Below, in pieces: positions 52,776 to 61,704 of a stretch of 64,000 nt of DNA (position 1 is the stretch's first letter; every line of letters starts with the position of its first letter). The stretch is taken from contig CAZBNB010000009.1 in the NCBI GenBank assembly GCA_964493245.1, positions 1 through 64,000 of the forward strand. The letters run 5' to 3'. The position numbers and the translations under genes are program-made. The notes below the pieces were generated by a model that worked only from the letters and a program-made list of their open reading frames with translations, searched no databases and was not told the DNA's origin. Origin of the DNA: CAZBNB01 sp964493245 (GTDB lineage: Bacteria > Pseudomonadota > Gammaproteobacteria > Legionellales > Legionellaceae).

Positions 52776-53588
52776 ATGTTGTATTATCTTATTATTACTA
52801 CACCCGTCTTATTGGTGATCTTACGACTTTTATTAACCAATATGCTTATCCCTCATTTTAAAAGGGTGAATAAAAGGGCACAATTAAGTCAGCGAGCTGA
52901 TTGGTCAAATATAGAATACAAGATCCATGCCATGGACTTATTGTACAAAAATGTACACGCCAAATCCTCCTCAAGGTGGTATCGATTACAACATCTTATT
53001 CAAAATAAAGAATTTATTTATGGCGAAATAGATTGTTTATCTTTTTACACTATCCTTGAGCGAGCATCTCCTTGTGAGCAGGATATCTTTTATGATTTGG
53101 GTTCTGGTTCTGGAAAAGCAGTATTAAGTGCCATGCTGTTCTTCAATGTTCATCAATCTATCGGGATTGAATTATTACCTCCTCTGTATAAACAATCATA
53201 TATACAATTTGAAAAAGCCATTCGACAATTCCAGAAAAATAATAATGAGTGCCTGTCTCAAATGCAACGCATCCAATTTATCAACGATAGTTTTTTGTAT
53301 TTTGACTTTAGTAATGCTGATATTATTTACGTGGCAGCCACTTGCCTTGCTGATGCCACTTGGAATGAACTCGTTTCAAAAATGGCTCTTCTAAAACCGG
53401 GTAGTCGAATTATTGTCGCTACTCGAACAATTGTACATGGGCACTTTGAACCTATTTATGAAGGAATAGAGTTAATGAGCTGGGGATTATGTCCTGTTAG
53501 AATATATAAAATTAAACACAAAGGCGCTTCACTGAGTACAGCGCATAGGATATATAAGTCAAAACAATTACCACATAGTCAATATTAG
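52776..53588 (+). CDS. membrane-anchored DOT1-like SAM methyltransferase
   Basis: 270 residues. A hydrophobic N-terminal anchor (LYYLIITTPVLLVILRLLLTN) is followed by a soluble domain with YGEIDCLSFYTILE, FYDLGSGSGKAVLSAML (motif I, ~104-120), SIGIELLPPLY (motif II) and a late FSNADIIYVAATCL. The order resembles DOT1/KMT4-type lysine methyltransferases (DLGSGxGxxV, GiE, then N/A-x-x-F). Acceptor unknown. ATG 52776 is chosen over GTG 52773. Its 3' end overlaps the convergent DUF1189-type gene by 77 nt. A eukaryote-like histone or ribosomal target is conceivable but not shown. Confidence 0.72.
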   Translation: MLYYLIITTPVLLVILRLLLTNMLIPHFKRVNKRAQLSQRADWSNIEYKIHAMDLLYKNVHAKSSSRWYRLQHLIQNKEFIYGEIDCLSFYTILERASPCEQDIFYDLGSGSGKAVLSAMLFFNVHQSIGIELLPPLYKQSYIQFEKAIRQFQKNNNECLSQMQRIQFINDSFLYFDFSNADIIYVAATCLADATWNELVSKMALLKPGSRIIVATRTIVHGHFEPIYEGIELMSWGLCPVRIYKIKHKGASLSTAHRIYKSKQLPHSQY

Positions 53589-54357
53589 GTAAGGCAAAAC
53601 CACTGCATTGCATTAAAAAAAAGAGCAGTAAAGCCGGTGTTGCTGCTACAGACAACAAGCGACAGGAAGCTTTAAATGGAATTTTTCGATTAAAAAAAAT
53701 ATCCGAATATAGTTGCACTATCGAAGATAATAAAAGCAATGTGACTCCAAAAATAACAAAATAAAATAAGGTCACCAAGGGAAATATGAAAATTTTCATT
53801 ATGGTTTTTATTTTTAAAATTCCTGAGGAGCGGAGCCATGCCTCGCCGGAAATAAACCCATTAAACTTTTTATCGAAAGTACGTGTATAGATAGGATTAT
53901 TAATGGAATCTTTGCTTAAATTGAGAAACTGCTTATAACTCGGCGGTCTAAAGTCTATTTTATTTTTAGTGATGAGCATTATTAACTCTGGATATTTCTC
54001 ATTCATTTCAGATACTGTTCCTGTTGTGTCAATGATTAAAACTATCTCGCCATTATTATTTTTAATTAAATATGGAATAGGTTTGTTATACACAACTATG
54101 CCATCATGTATGGGTATAGATGGGATTGATTCTATAGGAAGTAGAATTTTTTGTTTAAAAAAATGATCAAAGGCTATATTCAGCCGATAAGATAAGGGGA
54201 GGCTCCCTAAAATAATAAGGAACAAAAGATATCCGATTCCCAAACCGTTCCAACGTTTTACCACATCAACATATAAGAGAGATGAATGGAATGAAGAACC
54301 AAGAGTTTTACTATATTGTAATACCGCAAAAAACCAATGATGTAGTCTATCGTACAT
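53512..54357 (-). CDS. DUF1189-like membrane protein
   Basis: 281 residues. One N-terminal membrane segment (~40-58) follows the amphipathic start HSSLLYVDVVKRWNGLGIGYLL, then comes a ~110-residue extracytoplasmic domain (IVVYNKPIPYLIKNNNGEIVLIIDTTG...) and a C-terminal set of about three membrane segments (~190-280). This layout and the LY.DV...W.G.G.gYL pattern fit DUF1189. Function unknown. Its 3' end overlaps the convergent DOT1-like gene; the region beyond its start (54,358-54,499) is non-coding. Confidence 0.72.
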   Translation of the reverse strand: MYDRLHHWFFAVLQYSKTLGSSFHSSLLYVDVVKRWNGLGIGYLLFLIILGSLPLSYRLNIAFDHFFKQKILLPIESIPSIPIHDGIVVYNKPIPYLIKNNNGEIVLIIDTTGTVSEMNEKYPELIMLITKNKIDFRPPSYKQFLNLSKDSINNPIYTRTFDKKFNGFISGEAWLRSSGILKIKTIMKIFIFPLVTLFYFVIFGVTLLLLSSIVQLYSDIFFNRKIPFKASCRLLSVAATPALLLFFLMQCSGFALPNIDYVVIVLTYISYALYSVKRLCV

Positions 54358-54499
54358 TGGATCTCATAAGAAAGATTACCACATTATACTCATGATGCCG
54401 TATAACTGGTTGAATAGGAAGTATTATTTTTTTTTAATAATCAGCAGAATGAGCCTTTTTATCTGCATAATAAAGTTTGGCCGCCCCTCACTATAAATA

Positions 54500-55555
54500 C
54501 TACAAAGATTTACTAGAGGTTATTGTTGATAACAAAGGTATATGGCTCGTTTTATCAATAAGTTCTCTAGCTAATTCAATGGAAGAACTTTCTTTAGATA
54601 GATCTATTACAGCGTGCGCCTCTAAGTCCTCTCTGGGCATAACCGTAACATTGTTTGTGTTTGATAACTTAAATTCGTGCATAAGTTTTTTATATTCGTG
54701 CACGCCGGCCTTAAAAATTGCTTTTGCTTTTCTGACTTCACCGTCTCCGATCCCTGGTGGCAAATGCTTAAGTGCGATCATTAGAAGCTGAAGTTTCGAA
54801 AGCGTTTTAGCTTCATCAATTAAGCCATCTGCTTCAGCGGTGGTTATTAATTGACTTAACTGGAAAAAAGGAAACACACCTACTCTTTTATCTTTTTTAT
54901 TTTCTGGGTTTCCAGAACTATCGGCAATTTCATTTCGACGCTGAATACGAGTACTTAAAACTTTAGGCGGGCAGAAGGCCAAAACAGTCGCATACTCTAT
55001 CTCGCATCCATTCGATCTTGCATGCTCTGAAAGCCTTTCTTTGAAATCTTGTATCATTGCTTTCACATTTCCATCGGGAGGAGGTACATCATCAATAATA
55101 ACGGTTGCATCTGAGGGTAATTTGAAAATATCTTCAAGCATTCTCTCAAGACCATCAACGGGTGGTAACTCCTCAAATAGCTTTCCCACTTTATGGAGGA
55201 TTTTGGTCAAATTTTCCAATTCTATACCAGAAAACTCTGCTTGACTCAAAATATCCTCGAGCCCTTGAAAATCTGGGTTTCTAAATTGATGGTCAATAGA
55301 AATGTCATTATGAACAAGGTCAAACTTTCCTGTTGCGGCAAGCGCGATAACTGCCTTTTCACTCATAAAAGGAGAAAGTTGCTCGACAAGCCCATACTTT
55401 TTCAATTTTTGTGCCAAAAATACAGTGGCTTCTTTCTGAATGATTTCCCCAACTTGATCACACCCATGTGTATACCAACTATGCTCCTTAACTAACGTGT
55501 TACAAAGCGTTGTTTTTCCTGCACTAGAAGGGCCAAGTAGTAAAATGACTTTCAC
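54500..55555 (-). CDS. P-loop NTPase, zeta-toxin/chloramphenicol-phosphotransferase-like
   Basis: 351 residues from GTG 55555, which has GGAG seven bases upstream; an ATG at 55567 adds four residues. VILLLGPSSAGKTTLCNTLV is a clear Walker A at the very N-terminus, and TVIIDDVPPPDG (~150) looks like Walker B, followed by LAFCPPKVLSTRIQRRNE as a possible lid with arginines. This is the outline of kinase-like enzymes such as zeta toxins or chloramphenicol phosphotransferase. The C-terminal ~100 residues are helical with no recognised domain and a Ser/Glu-rich end. It could be an effector kinase, but there is no direct evidence. Confidence 0.65.
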   Translation of the reverse strand: MKVILLLGPSSAGKTTLCNTLVKEHSWYTHGCDQVGEIIQKEATVFLAQKLKKYGLVEQLSPFMSEKAVIALAATGKFDLVHNDISIDHQFRNPDFQGLEDILSQAEFSGIELENLTKILHKVGKLFEELPPVDGLERMLEDIFKLPSDATVIIDDVPPPDGNVKAMIQDFKERLSEHARSNGCEIEYATVLAFCPPKVLSTRIQRRNEIADSSGNPENKKDKRVGVFPFFQLSQLITTAEADGLIDEAKTLSKLQLLMIALKHLPPGIGDGEVRKAKAIFKAGVHEYKKLMHEFKLSNTNNVTVMPREDLEAHAVIDLSKESSSIELARELIDKTSHIPLLSTITSSKSL

Positions 55556-55684
55556 AATACACTCCATTAAAAGACACTTTAAGTATAGTGCAAGATAAAT
55601 ATTTTCTTAACACCAGCAGGCACAAGTAGTAGTTTAAGCTATCTTCTGCATAGGAATCTGAAATTCAATCCGAAATATAAAAAA

Positions 55685-55743
55685 TTGTCCTTAATTATTA
55701 AAAAATGCTATACTACAAATGTAGCTAAATGTAACTATTGTAG
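55685..55743 (+). promoter_or_regulatory. promoter and operator of the toxin-antitoxin pair
   Basis: TTGTCC (55685-55690), 18-nt spacer, TATACT (55709-55714). The dyad CTACAAATGTAG (55713-55724) starts inside the -10, and an outer TTGTAG (55738-55743) inversely matches CTACAA. Autorepression by the antitoxin is expected. Confidence 0.6.
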
Positions 55744-55754
55744 GTGAACGAGCG

Positions 55755-55982
55755 ATGGGTATTCCTATTAGAATTGATGAATCAATTTATTATGAAGCAA
55801 AAAAAGTTGCCTCTGCTGAATTTCGATCTATCCCGAATCAAATTGAATATTGGGCGAAGCTAGGAAAATGTGCGTTGGATAATCCTGACTTACCCATCGA
55901 ATTTATAAAAGATGTGCTTTTATCAAAGCTTCAAGATAAATCACTAGCAGAGCCTTTTAATTTTGATGAAAAAAGTGAGTGA
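55755..55982 (+). CDS. ParD-like antitoxin
   Basis: 75 residues. IPIRIDESIYYEAKKVASAEFRSIPNQIEYWAKLGKCAL is the pattern of ParD-like ribbon-helix-helix antitoxins (one strand and two helices); the acidic C-terminus (DKSLAEPFNFDEKSE) would wrap the toxin. It should repress its own promoter. GTGAAC upstream gives a weak ribosome site; start 55755 is the only good one. It overlaps the toxin gene by 17 nt, the usual arrangement for translational coupling. Confidence 0.85.
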   Translation: MGIPIRIDESIYYEAKKVASAEFRSIPNQIEYWAKLGKCALDNPDLPIEFIKDVLLSKLQDKSLAEPFNFDEKSE

Positions 55983-56253
55983 TATCAATATAAAGCAAAT
56001 GCCTGCTTTTAAAAAAGCTTATAAAAAGTTACCGCTTTCTCAACAATTGATTGTAAATAATGCAATTAAAGAAATTATTAAAAACCCTCAAATTGGGAAT
56101 GAAAAACGAGGGGATTTATCCGGAGTATTTGTTTATAAATTTAAAATTCATCATCAAGAATTTCTTTTAGCCTATGAGTGGGATGCTAGACAACGTTTAT
56201 TATTGGCATTAGGTGTGCATGAAAACTTTTATCGAGACCTTAAAAGTAGATAA
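55966..56253 (+). CDS. RelE/ParE-type toxin
   Basis: 95 residues from ATG 55966 (an in-frame TTG lies just before). The RelE/ParE fold is indicated by FKKAYKKLPLSQQLIVNNAIKEI, NEKRGDLSGVFVYKFKI and FLLAYEWDARQRLLLALGVHENFYRDL. RelE types cleave mRNA in the ribosome and ParE types poison gyrase; the sequence does not settle which. The C-terminal HENFYRDL is common among RelE members. It is expressed with the ParD-like antitoxin and stabilises mobile DNA or acts in phage defence. Confidence 0.87.
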   Translation: MKKVSDINIKQMPAFKKAYKKLPLSQQLIVNNAIKEIIKNPQIGNEKRGDLSGVFVYKFKIHHQEFLLAYEWDARQRLLLALGVHENFYRDLKSR

Positions 56254-56272
56254 ATTTGTACCAGGAGATTAA

Positions 56273-56704
56273 ATGATTGCGCTAAATATCGACGGAGAAA
56301 ACCTTGTAAACAAAGCAATGGAAATACGAATACGCAATAAATTTCAATTAATTGATCTAATTAGATCCGCTATATTTACTATAAGCGTGGATATTGAACT
56401 TACTAAAGAACAAGTTATCCAAGCTTATGAGCTTACACAAGAATCATTGAGTCATACATATATTTGTGTAAATGGTCTTACCCCTTTAGTTTTAAATGAA
56501 ATAGCAGATGCAAACAACTATAATCGATTAACAATCATCCATGATCAATTGTATGAAGAAGTTTATGTTCAGTTATTCTTATTAGCAAAAGAAAAATTCA
56601 GTGGGAATATATTAAGTTTTCAACGAGCAAAAATTAATCGTATGTTACGTAATTTATATCATGAAATTTGTTTAATGGAGCCACTAAACGTTATTAAATT
56701 CTGA
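56273..56704 (+). CDS. unrecognised 143-residue protein
   Basis: I do not recognise a family. It is soluble and mostly helical, with ELTKEQVIQAYELTQESL, NRLTIIHDQLYEEVYVQLFLLAKEKF and RAKINRMLRNLYHEICLME. There is no Cys/His motif or membrane segment. AGGAG stands seven bases before ATG 56273, so it is well translated. It follows the toxin gene by 19 bp in the same direction and may be part of that operon as a third component, but no direct evidence links them. Confidence 0.65.
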   Translation: MIALNIDGENLVNKAMEIRIRNKFQLIDLIRSAIFTISVDIELTKEQVIQAYELTQESLSHTYICVNGLTPLVLNEIADANNYNRLTIIHDQLYEEVYVQLFLLAKEKFSGNILSFQRAKINRMLRNLYHEICLMEPLNVIKF

Positions 56705-56819
56705 GCTCGCTATTGAACGGCTTAGCCATACAAGCATCCTCAACCATACTGATATAGGTATTAGTCTGAAAAAGAGGGCCCACCTAAAAACGTGTCCTGA
56801 CTATGCCTTCGTTAATTCA

Positions 56820-57680
56820 TTATTTTCGAAGGCATTTGTCTGTTTTTTCAAATTGATTTATTAGTACTTTTGTTACCGATGCAATAATAGCTTCATTTGC
56901 CGTCGCATTTTTTTCTTTCTGTGTAAAGTAAACAACTAAAACGATAGGCTGACAGTGTGGCGGATAAAGAATACCGATATCATTCGTCGTTCCATAGCCA
57001 CCGGTTCCTGTCTTATCGGCGGCAATCCATTGATTAGGTACACCTGCACGAATTCGATGATCGCCTGTTGTATTATGTATTAGCCAATTCTGTAATAATG
57101 ATTTTTGTTTGGTATCCAAAACAGAACCTAAGAGAAGCTTTTGTAAACTAACTCTCATGGCTTTAGGGGTTGTTGTATCTTCTTTTTCCCCAGGAATAGC
57201 TGAATTTAACTCAGGTTCCCAACGCGTTAAGTTAAATCGATCATCCCCAATTGTTCTAGCAAAATGTGAAACTGCCTGCGGTCCGCCTAAAATACGCATC
57301 AGTAAATTCATAGCAGTGTTATCACTCGTCGTGAGGGTTGCATGACACAGCTCAGCAACAGTCATTTCATCACCGACATGTTTTTCTGTGATTGGTGAAT
57401 ATTCAACCAAATCTTTTTTTACATAATGAATTTTTCGATTTAAAAGAGACTGATCGCTCATGCTCGCTTTTAAAATTGCGGCTACACCCATCACCTTAAA
57501 AGTGCTGCAAAATGGAAAGCGCTCTTGAGAACGATATTCGATGAGCTGCCCAGTCTCAGTATCAATAGCTGAAACTCCGAGGCGACCGTTTGATTTTTGT
57601 TCGATAGTTTTGATTTCCTGATGTATGGAAGCAAAGGAAGCTGAACAAAATAAGAAAAGAACTGTAAATAATTTTAGCAT
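56820..57680 (-). CDS. bla: class A beta-lactamase
   Basis: 286 residues with a signal peptide (MLKLFTVLFLFCSASFA). The full class A set is present: FCSTFK (Ser59-Lys62 here, Ambler 70-73), SDN (Ambler 130-132), WEPELNSA (Glu166) and KTGTGGYG (234-236). Cys at Ambler 69 precedes the nucleophile, and Thr is at 237. It should hydrolyse penicillins and perhaps cephalosporins in the periplasm; the sequence does not predict carbapenemase activity. ATG 57680 is preferred to the upstream GTG 57689. No regulator is adjacent. Its 3' end lies in an inverted repeat (56801-56829). Confidence 0.95.
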   Translation of the reverse strand: MLKLFTVLFLFCSASFASIHQEIKTIEQKSNGRLGVSAIDTETGQLIEYRSQERFPFCSTFKVMGVAAILKASMSDQSLLNRKIHYVKKDLVEYSPITEKHVGDEMTVAELCHATLTTSDNTAMNLLMRILGGPQAVSHFARTIGDDRFNLTRWEPELNSAIPGEKEDTTTPKAMRVSLQKLLLGSVLDTKQKSLLQNWLIHNTTGDHRIRAGVPNQWIAADKTGTGGYGTTNDIGILYPPHCQPIVLVVYFTQKEKNATANEAIIASVTKVLINQFEKTDKCLRK

Positions 57681-57843
57681 GGTATGCACTCTAATATGTT
57701 TTAATTTTTACACTAAATTACTGCCGACAAAATCGTACTCTACGGAATTAATATTAACTTGTTTTCACATTCATTGAAAATACAGTTTGTTAAATCTATT
57801 TCCATTGCAGCTTACTTCATTTAAAATGCTATTTTGTTATACA

Positions 57844-58776
57844 ATGATTCATACCATGATGCCGTTTTTATTAACCTTATGTGCTGCAATTTTTTGGGGC
57901 GCTAACTTTAATGCTGGTAAAGTATTAGTAAACTATTTTGATCCATTACATTTAGTTGCTATCCGATTTCTATGCTCTTTACTGTGCATCTTGCCCGTTA
58001 TATTGTTTACGAAAGCACGAACAATCTTCATTCCAACGTTTAAACAAAATTTTTGGGTATATGCTCTCCTTAGCCTTATCGGAATCATTGGTTACAATGG
58101 CTTTGTGTTTGAAGGAGTAAAATATACTTCGTCTATTAATGCAGCCTTAATTATGGCGACTAATCCACCATTAACCATGTTTTTTGCGGCATTTCTACTT
58201 CAAGAAAAAATGAATAGGTCACAAAAACTAGGTGCAATGATTAGCTTATTGAGTGTTGCCATTGTCATCACGCAAGGTTCAATCCAAGCATTACTTCAAT
58301 TACAATTTTCATTCGGTGACTTGATTGTCATGCTCGCCAATATTTGTTGGGCATTTTATAACGTCTTATCTAAGCGTTATTTAAAAGATAGTATGCCACT
58401 CATTACGACCACTAGTACGATGCTTATTAGTACTATATTTTTATTGATAATAGGTGGATCAGGGCAGATGGAGGCATTTCATAACTTATTTGAACAAACA
58501 TCTACTGTTTACTACCCCTTGATCTATATGGTCGCTTTAGGAACTGTCGCTGCTTATTTATTCTGGAACTATGGCATTAGCCGATTAGGTGCTGGTAAAA
58601 CTGCTATTTTTTTTAATCTGATTCCGATTGTAACCACCGTAATTTCCTTTTTTCAGGGACAAGCGGTTTCTATGATTCAAATTATCGGAGGACTAAGCGT
58701 CATTTTTGGTGTGTTATTATCCACTAAAGCAATTTCATTTCGGAAAAAGCAAATATCCATAGTACAGACAGCGTAA
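57844..58776 (+). CDS. EamA/DMT family permease
   Basis: 310 residues with about ten membrane segments in two EamA repeats. The first repeat starts PFLLTLCAAIFWGANFNAGK, and the second has MLANICWAFYNVLSKRYLKDS. EYFWNYGI-like ending YLFWNYGISRLGAG is typical. It lacks the His-rich tail of the transposon-borne permease, so it is a different subgroup, probably exporting amino acids or drugs. No clear ribosome site decides between ATG 57844, 57856 and 57859, or a TTG farther upstream. Confidence 0.85.
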   Translation: MIHTMMPFLLTLCAAIFWGANFNAGKVLVNYFDPLHLVAIRFLCSLLCILPVILFTKARTIFIPTFKQNFWVYALLSLIGIIGYNGFVFEGVKYTSSINAALIMATNPPLTMFFAAFLLQEKMNRSQKLGAMISLLSVAIVITQGSIQALLQLQFSFGDLIVMLANICWAFYNVLSKRYLKDSMPLITTTSTMLISTIFLLIIGGSGQMEAFHNLFEQTSTVYYPLIYMVALGTVAAYLFWNYGISRLGAGKTAIFFNLIPIVTTVISFFQGQAVSMIQIIGGLSVIFGVLLSTKAISFRKKQISIVQTA

Positions 58777-58944
58777 AATTTCGATTAATGCCCAATCGTT
58801 TTCACTATTACACTTGTTTACGAAGTATCAATGCAGAGATCTTTTTGATATATTTTTGCAATACCAAGAGATTCAAGCGAAAGAGAGCACTATGAAGAGA
58901 TGTACTATTGAAGATGGTGTACTGGTGCCTTGGATAAGGTAACT

Positions 58945-59466
58945 ATGAAAAAATACGCCATTATATTCGGTAGCTCTCGTTCAAATGGCGGTACGATATC
59001 CGCTGTAAAATGGGTTATGGAGCGCCTTGATGAGCCATTGCTTATTGATTTGGCAAAATATTCTATAGCTGATTTTGATTATACCTATGCTAATGGTAAT
59101 GACGATTTTTTAAACGTTGTGAAAACAGTAATGGAATATGAGATCATCATTTTTGCAACACTCATTTATTGGTACACAATGAGCGCTCCAATGAAACGAT
59201 TCATCGACAGAATCACAGACTTGCTCACGATACATAAAGATATTGGAAGGAAACTACGCCAGAAAAAAATGGCTGTTATTTGTTCTTATGCAACGCATCC
59301 TGAGGGAAAAGATGGATTTGAGCATATATTTATCAATACAGCAAATTATCTTGGAATGTCTTATCTTGGATGTTATTTTCATTATGCAGGCGATTTAGTA
59401 AAAATTCAGGAAAATAACCCACATGAGTTAATCAAGTTTATTGATAGCATACAATCGCTCAGTTAG
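58945..59466 (+). CDS. NADPH-dependent FMN reductase / flavodoxin-fold protein
   Basis: 173 residues. YAIIFGSSRSNGGTISAVKWVM is the FMN phosphate loop of the flavodoxin-like reductase group, and LIYWYTMSAPMKRFIDRITDL the second conserved segment that contacts FMN. It likely reduces quinones, azo or nitro compounds, or free flavin. ATG 58945 has AAGG upstream; the TTG at 58930 lacks support. It stands alone between a permease and a convergent acyltransferase gene, with an open frame of unclear meaning just upstream. Confidence 0.85.
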   Translation: MKKYAIIFGSSRSNGGTISAVKWVMERLDEPLLIDLAKYSIADFDYTYANGNDDFLNVVKTVMEYEIIIFATLIYWYTMSAPMKRFIDRITDLLTIHKDIGRKLRQKKMAVICSYATHPEGKDGFEHIFINTANYLGMSYLGCYFHYAGDLVKIQENNPHELIKFIDSIQSLS

Positions 59467-59531
59467 ATATTCCGATAATAAACATACTCGGAAATAATTG
59501 ATGAGCATATAGCTTTCACGCCTTTTAAATC

Positions 59532-60683
59532 CTAGATTTCGATCTCGTGCCGCCGCTCTCCCCACTTATGATTAACTATATTATTTTCGAATTTCAATTT
59601 ATCTCGCATTTTCAAAAATGGGTTTTCAACCAAAACATAAAGTAAATAACCACTTCCTAAGCTCACCAACATAATCAGAATCATTCCTAATAAACTTGCG
59701 GATTCGAAACCTCGTTTAACTAACTCATGATAGACCAGAACACTAATGGGTTTATGAATCAAATAAATTGCATAAGACCAAACAGCTAATTTGGATGCAC
59801 CTGGAATTTTTATACGATACAGATAAGACGTATTACTTAGTGCAGCGATCGTTAGAGCGGCAAAAGACATCGCCAATAAAGGATAACCCAATACTGTCAT
59901 GAAAAAACTATAATGATATTGAGAGAAACCATAACAAACACTACTGCAGCCAATCAATCCACACAATAAAAATTTATTGCCTTTTACCGTAATTTTTTCC
60001 CATATGCTGGCATAGAAATTCTTTATTACAGCAATTGCAACACCAAATATCAACTCATCTAATCGACAATATGAAGCAAAATAGATATTTGTGTAAAATA
60101 AACGTTTGAACTCTTCCGGTGAATACTGTGCACAGTATTTCCATAAGAACGCTCTCAAAACGATGCCACTAAAAATAAAGATAATAAAAGCAGTTTTTAA
60201 GAATCTGGATGATTTCTTACGAATAAGCGTTAAAGCTAATATAGGTAAAATCAGATAAAACTGTTCTTCAATACAAAGTGACCATGCATGAGAAAAAGCA
60301 GTACCAATTTGCAAACCAATATTTTGTGTAAAAGTAATAAATTTCCAAAATGGTGATATTGTTTCATATTCTCTGAAGCCTGGAATAAGAAAGTACATAC
60401 TCAAAATCACCAAATAATTGGGTAAGGTTCTGAAAATCCTTCTAGAATAAAATTGTTTAAAAGAAAATTTATGCTGATTGACTAATGCAAAAAAAATCTG
60501 ATTACCAATCAAATATCCGCTTAAGACAAAAAATAAATCAACACCAACCCATCCGATTTCACTAAAAATGCCGAAAGTTGGCTGATGACTAATAAAAACG
60601 GTGTAATGATACATGAGCACCAGCAAAATAGCTGAGCTCCTTAAAGTATCAAGACCGTGAATTCTGAGGGTTAGTTTTTGCAA
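59532..60683 (-). CDS. acyltransferase family 3 (OafA/YrhL-like) membrane protein
   Basis: 383 residues with about ten membrane segments. The family motif GLDTLRSSAILLVLMYHY (~9-26) carries the conserved Arg and His, and EIGWVGVDLFFVLSGYLIGNQIF follows; SHAWSLCIEEQFYLILPIL is the second hallmark. Such proteins O-acylate lipopolysaccharide O-chains, peptidoglycan or other surface sugars from acyl-CoA-like donors. No SGNH domain is fused. The best start is TTG 60683, because no in-frame ATG precedes the first motif. It is followed upstream, in the same leftward direction, by an esterase gene with a 19-bp gap. Confidence 0.88.
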   Translation of the reverse strand: MQKLTLRIHGLDTLRSSAILLVLMYHYTVFISHQPTFGIFSEIGWVGVDLFFVLSGYLIGNQIFFALVNQHKFSFKQFYSRRIFRTLPNYLVILSMYFLIPGFREYETISPFWKFITFTQNIGLQIGTAFSHAWSLCIEEQFYLILPILALTLIRKKSSRFLKTAFIIFIFSGIVLRAFLWKYCAQYSPEEFKRLFYTNIYFASYCRLDELIFGVAIAVIKNFYASIWEKITVKGNKFLLCGLIGCSSVCYGFSQYHYSFFMTVLGYPLLAMSFAALTIAALSNTSYLYRIKIPGASKLAVWSYAIYLIHKPISVLVYHELVKRGFESASLLGMILIMLVSLGSGYLLYVLVENPFLKMRDKLKFENNIVNHKWGERRHEIEI

Positions 60684-60702
60684 TATTTGACCTAAAATGC
60701 AT

Positions 60703-61593
60703 TTATTGTTTAAAAAGGTATACTAAACCTTTAGTAAGGGCTGTCGGAAAAATAGTATCATGATCGAGATTGGTTGTTATATCAATATCGAACTCAAGGT
60801 TTTTATGTGGTTTATTTTGAATTATTTCACTAAACCTCTTCAGCTCATTCACCATTTTATAATGAAGATTTTCATGCTCGCCTACAGCAAAATAAATCTT
60901 ATGTAATACAGGATAATTAAAATTATTTTTAGAGATAGCCTGTTTTAAAATTAACTCATTGTCATACCATAAAGATGGACTAACTATAATGGCTTTATTA
61001 AAAACTGAAGGATAATGAAGCAGTCCATAACTCGCAAATAATCCACCATATGAGTGTCCTACTATGGTACGATCTTCGTTTACAGGAAATTTCTTATTGA
61101 TATAAGGAATCAACTCATTATTTAGAAAATCATAAAATTTATCCGCACCACCAGAATGCTTTTGAAATTCCGGCCCATATCCACCATCAAGAACTCTAGA
61201 AGGCGTGTAGTCTCTAGTGCGATTCAACCTATATTTTAATGGACCATCATAAGCTACCCCTACAATGATAAACTCTTTTATTCGATCTCTATCCATAAGA
61301 TGCTCAGCGACCTGCTTTGTTAGCGCAAAACTATAATCTGCATCAAGCAAATATACAGTTGGATATGACTTTTTCTTATTATCGCTAAAAAAGCTGGCAG
61401 GAAGATTGACGTAAATCTTATAATCATGACCGTTTAATTTAGAGTGTATTTTATGCATCTGAGTATTGGATAATACAATAGCATCGTATCTTTCAATTTC
61501 TTTCGCGTGACTATCTATACGCGCGTAAGAAGTTAACGATATAGCTGTCAGCATTATCGCAATCCAATAAGTAAGCCCTCTCATAAAATCCAT
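60703..61593 (-). CDS. secreted esterase, IroE/Fes-like alpha/beta hydrolase
   Basis: 296 residues. The N-terminal hydrophobic stretch (GLTYWIAIMLTAISLTSYA) is a signal peptide. YPTVYLLDADYSFALTKQ, then RTIVGHSYGGLFASYGLLHYP (Ser ~182 in GHSYGG) and NLDHDTIFPTAL (His region) are the pattern of the Fes/IroE/esterase-D group of siderophore and acyl-ester hydrolases. It should act in the periplasm. The substrate is unknown; the neighbouring acyltransferase suggests possible tailoring or removal of acyl groups on the same surface molecule. ATG 61593 or 61584 may be the start. Confidence 0.85.
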   Translation of the reverse strand: MDFMRGLTYWIAIMLTAISLTSYARIDSHAKEIERYDAIVLSNTQMHKIHSKLNGHDYKIYVNLPASFFSDNKKKSYPTVYLLDADYSFALTKQVAEHLMDRDRIKEFIIVGVAYDGPLKYRLNRTRDYTPSRVLDGGYGPEFQKHSGGADKFYDFLNNELIPYINKKFPVNEDRTIVGHSYGGLFASYGLLHYPSVFNKAIIVSPSLWYDNELILKQAISKNNFNYPVLHKIYFAVGEHENLHYKMVNELKRFSEIIQNKPHKNLEFDIDITTNLDHDTIFPTALTKGLVYLFKQ

Positions 61594-61704
61594 ATGCTAA
61601 AGTTCATTAATTAAAATTTCTGCATTTTATATTTTCACTTTGGAAAAGTCTATTGCCCCAAAGATCCTATAGAGCAAGAGCTTCTCTTGTGATTATGGTA
61701 CGAG

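Noticed and set aside
56775..56805. GC-richer stretch GGGCCCACCTAAAAACGTGT near the beta-lactamase, like an insertion-sequence end
   Set aside because: No partner repeat or transposase is visible nearby.
58777..58942. Open frame before the flavin reductase, ending in MKRCTIEDGVLVPWIR
   Set aside because: It is protein-like in places (LLHLFTKYQCRDLFDIFLQ), but it has no clear start and no recognised family; possibly a gene remnant, too weak to annotate.
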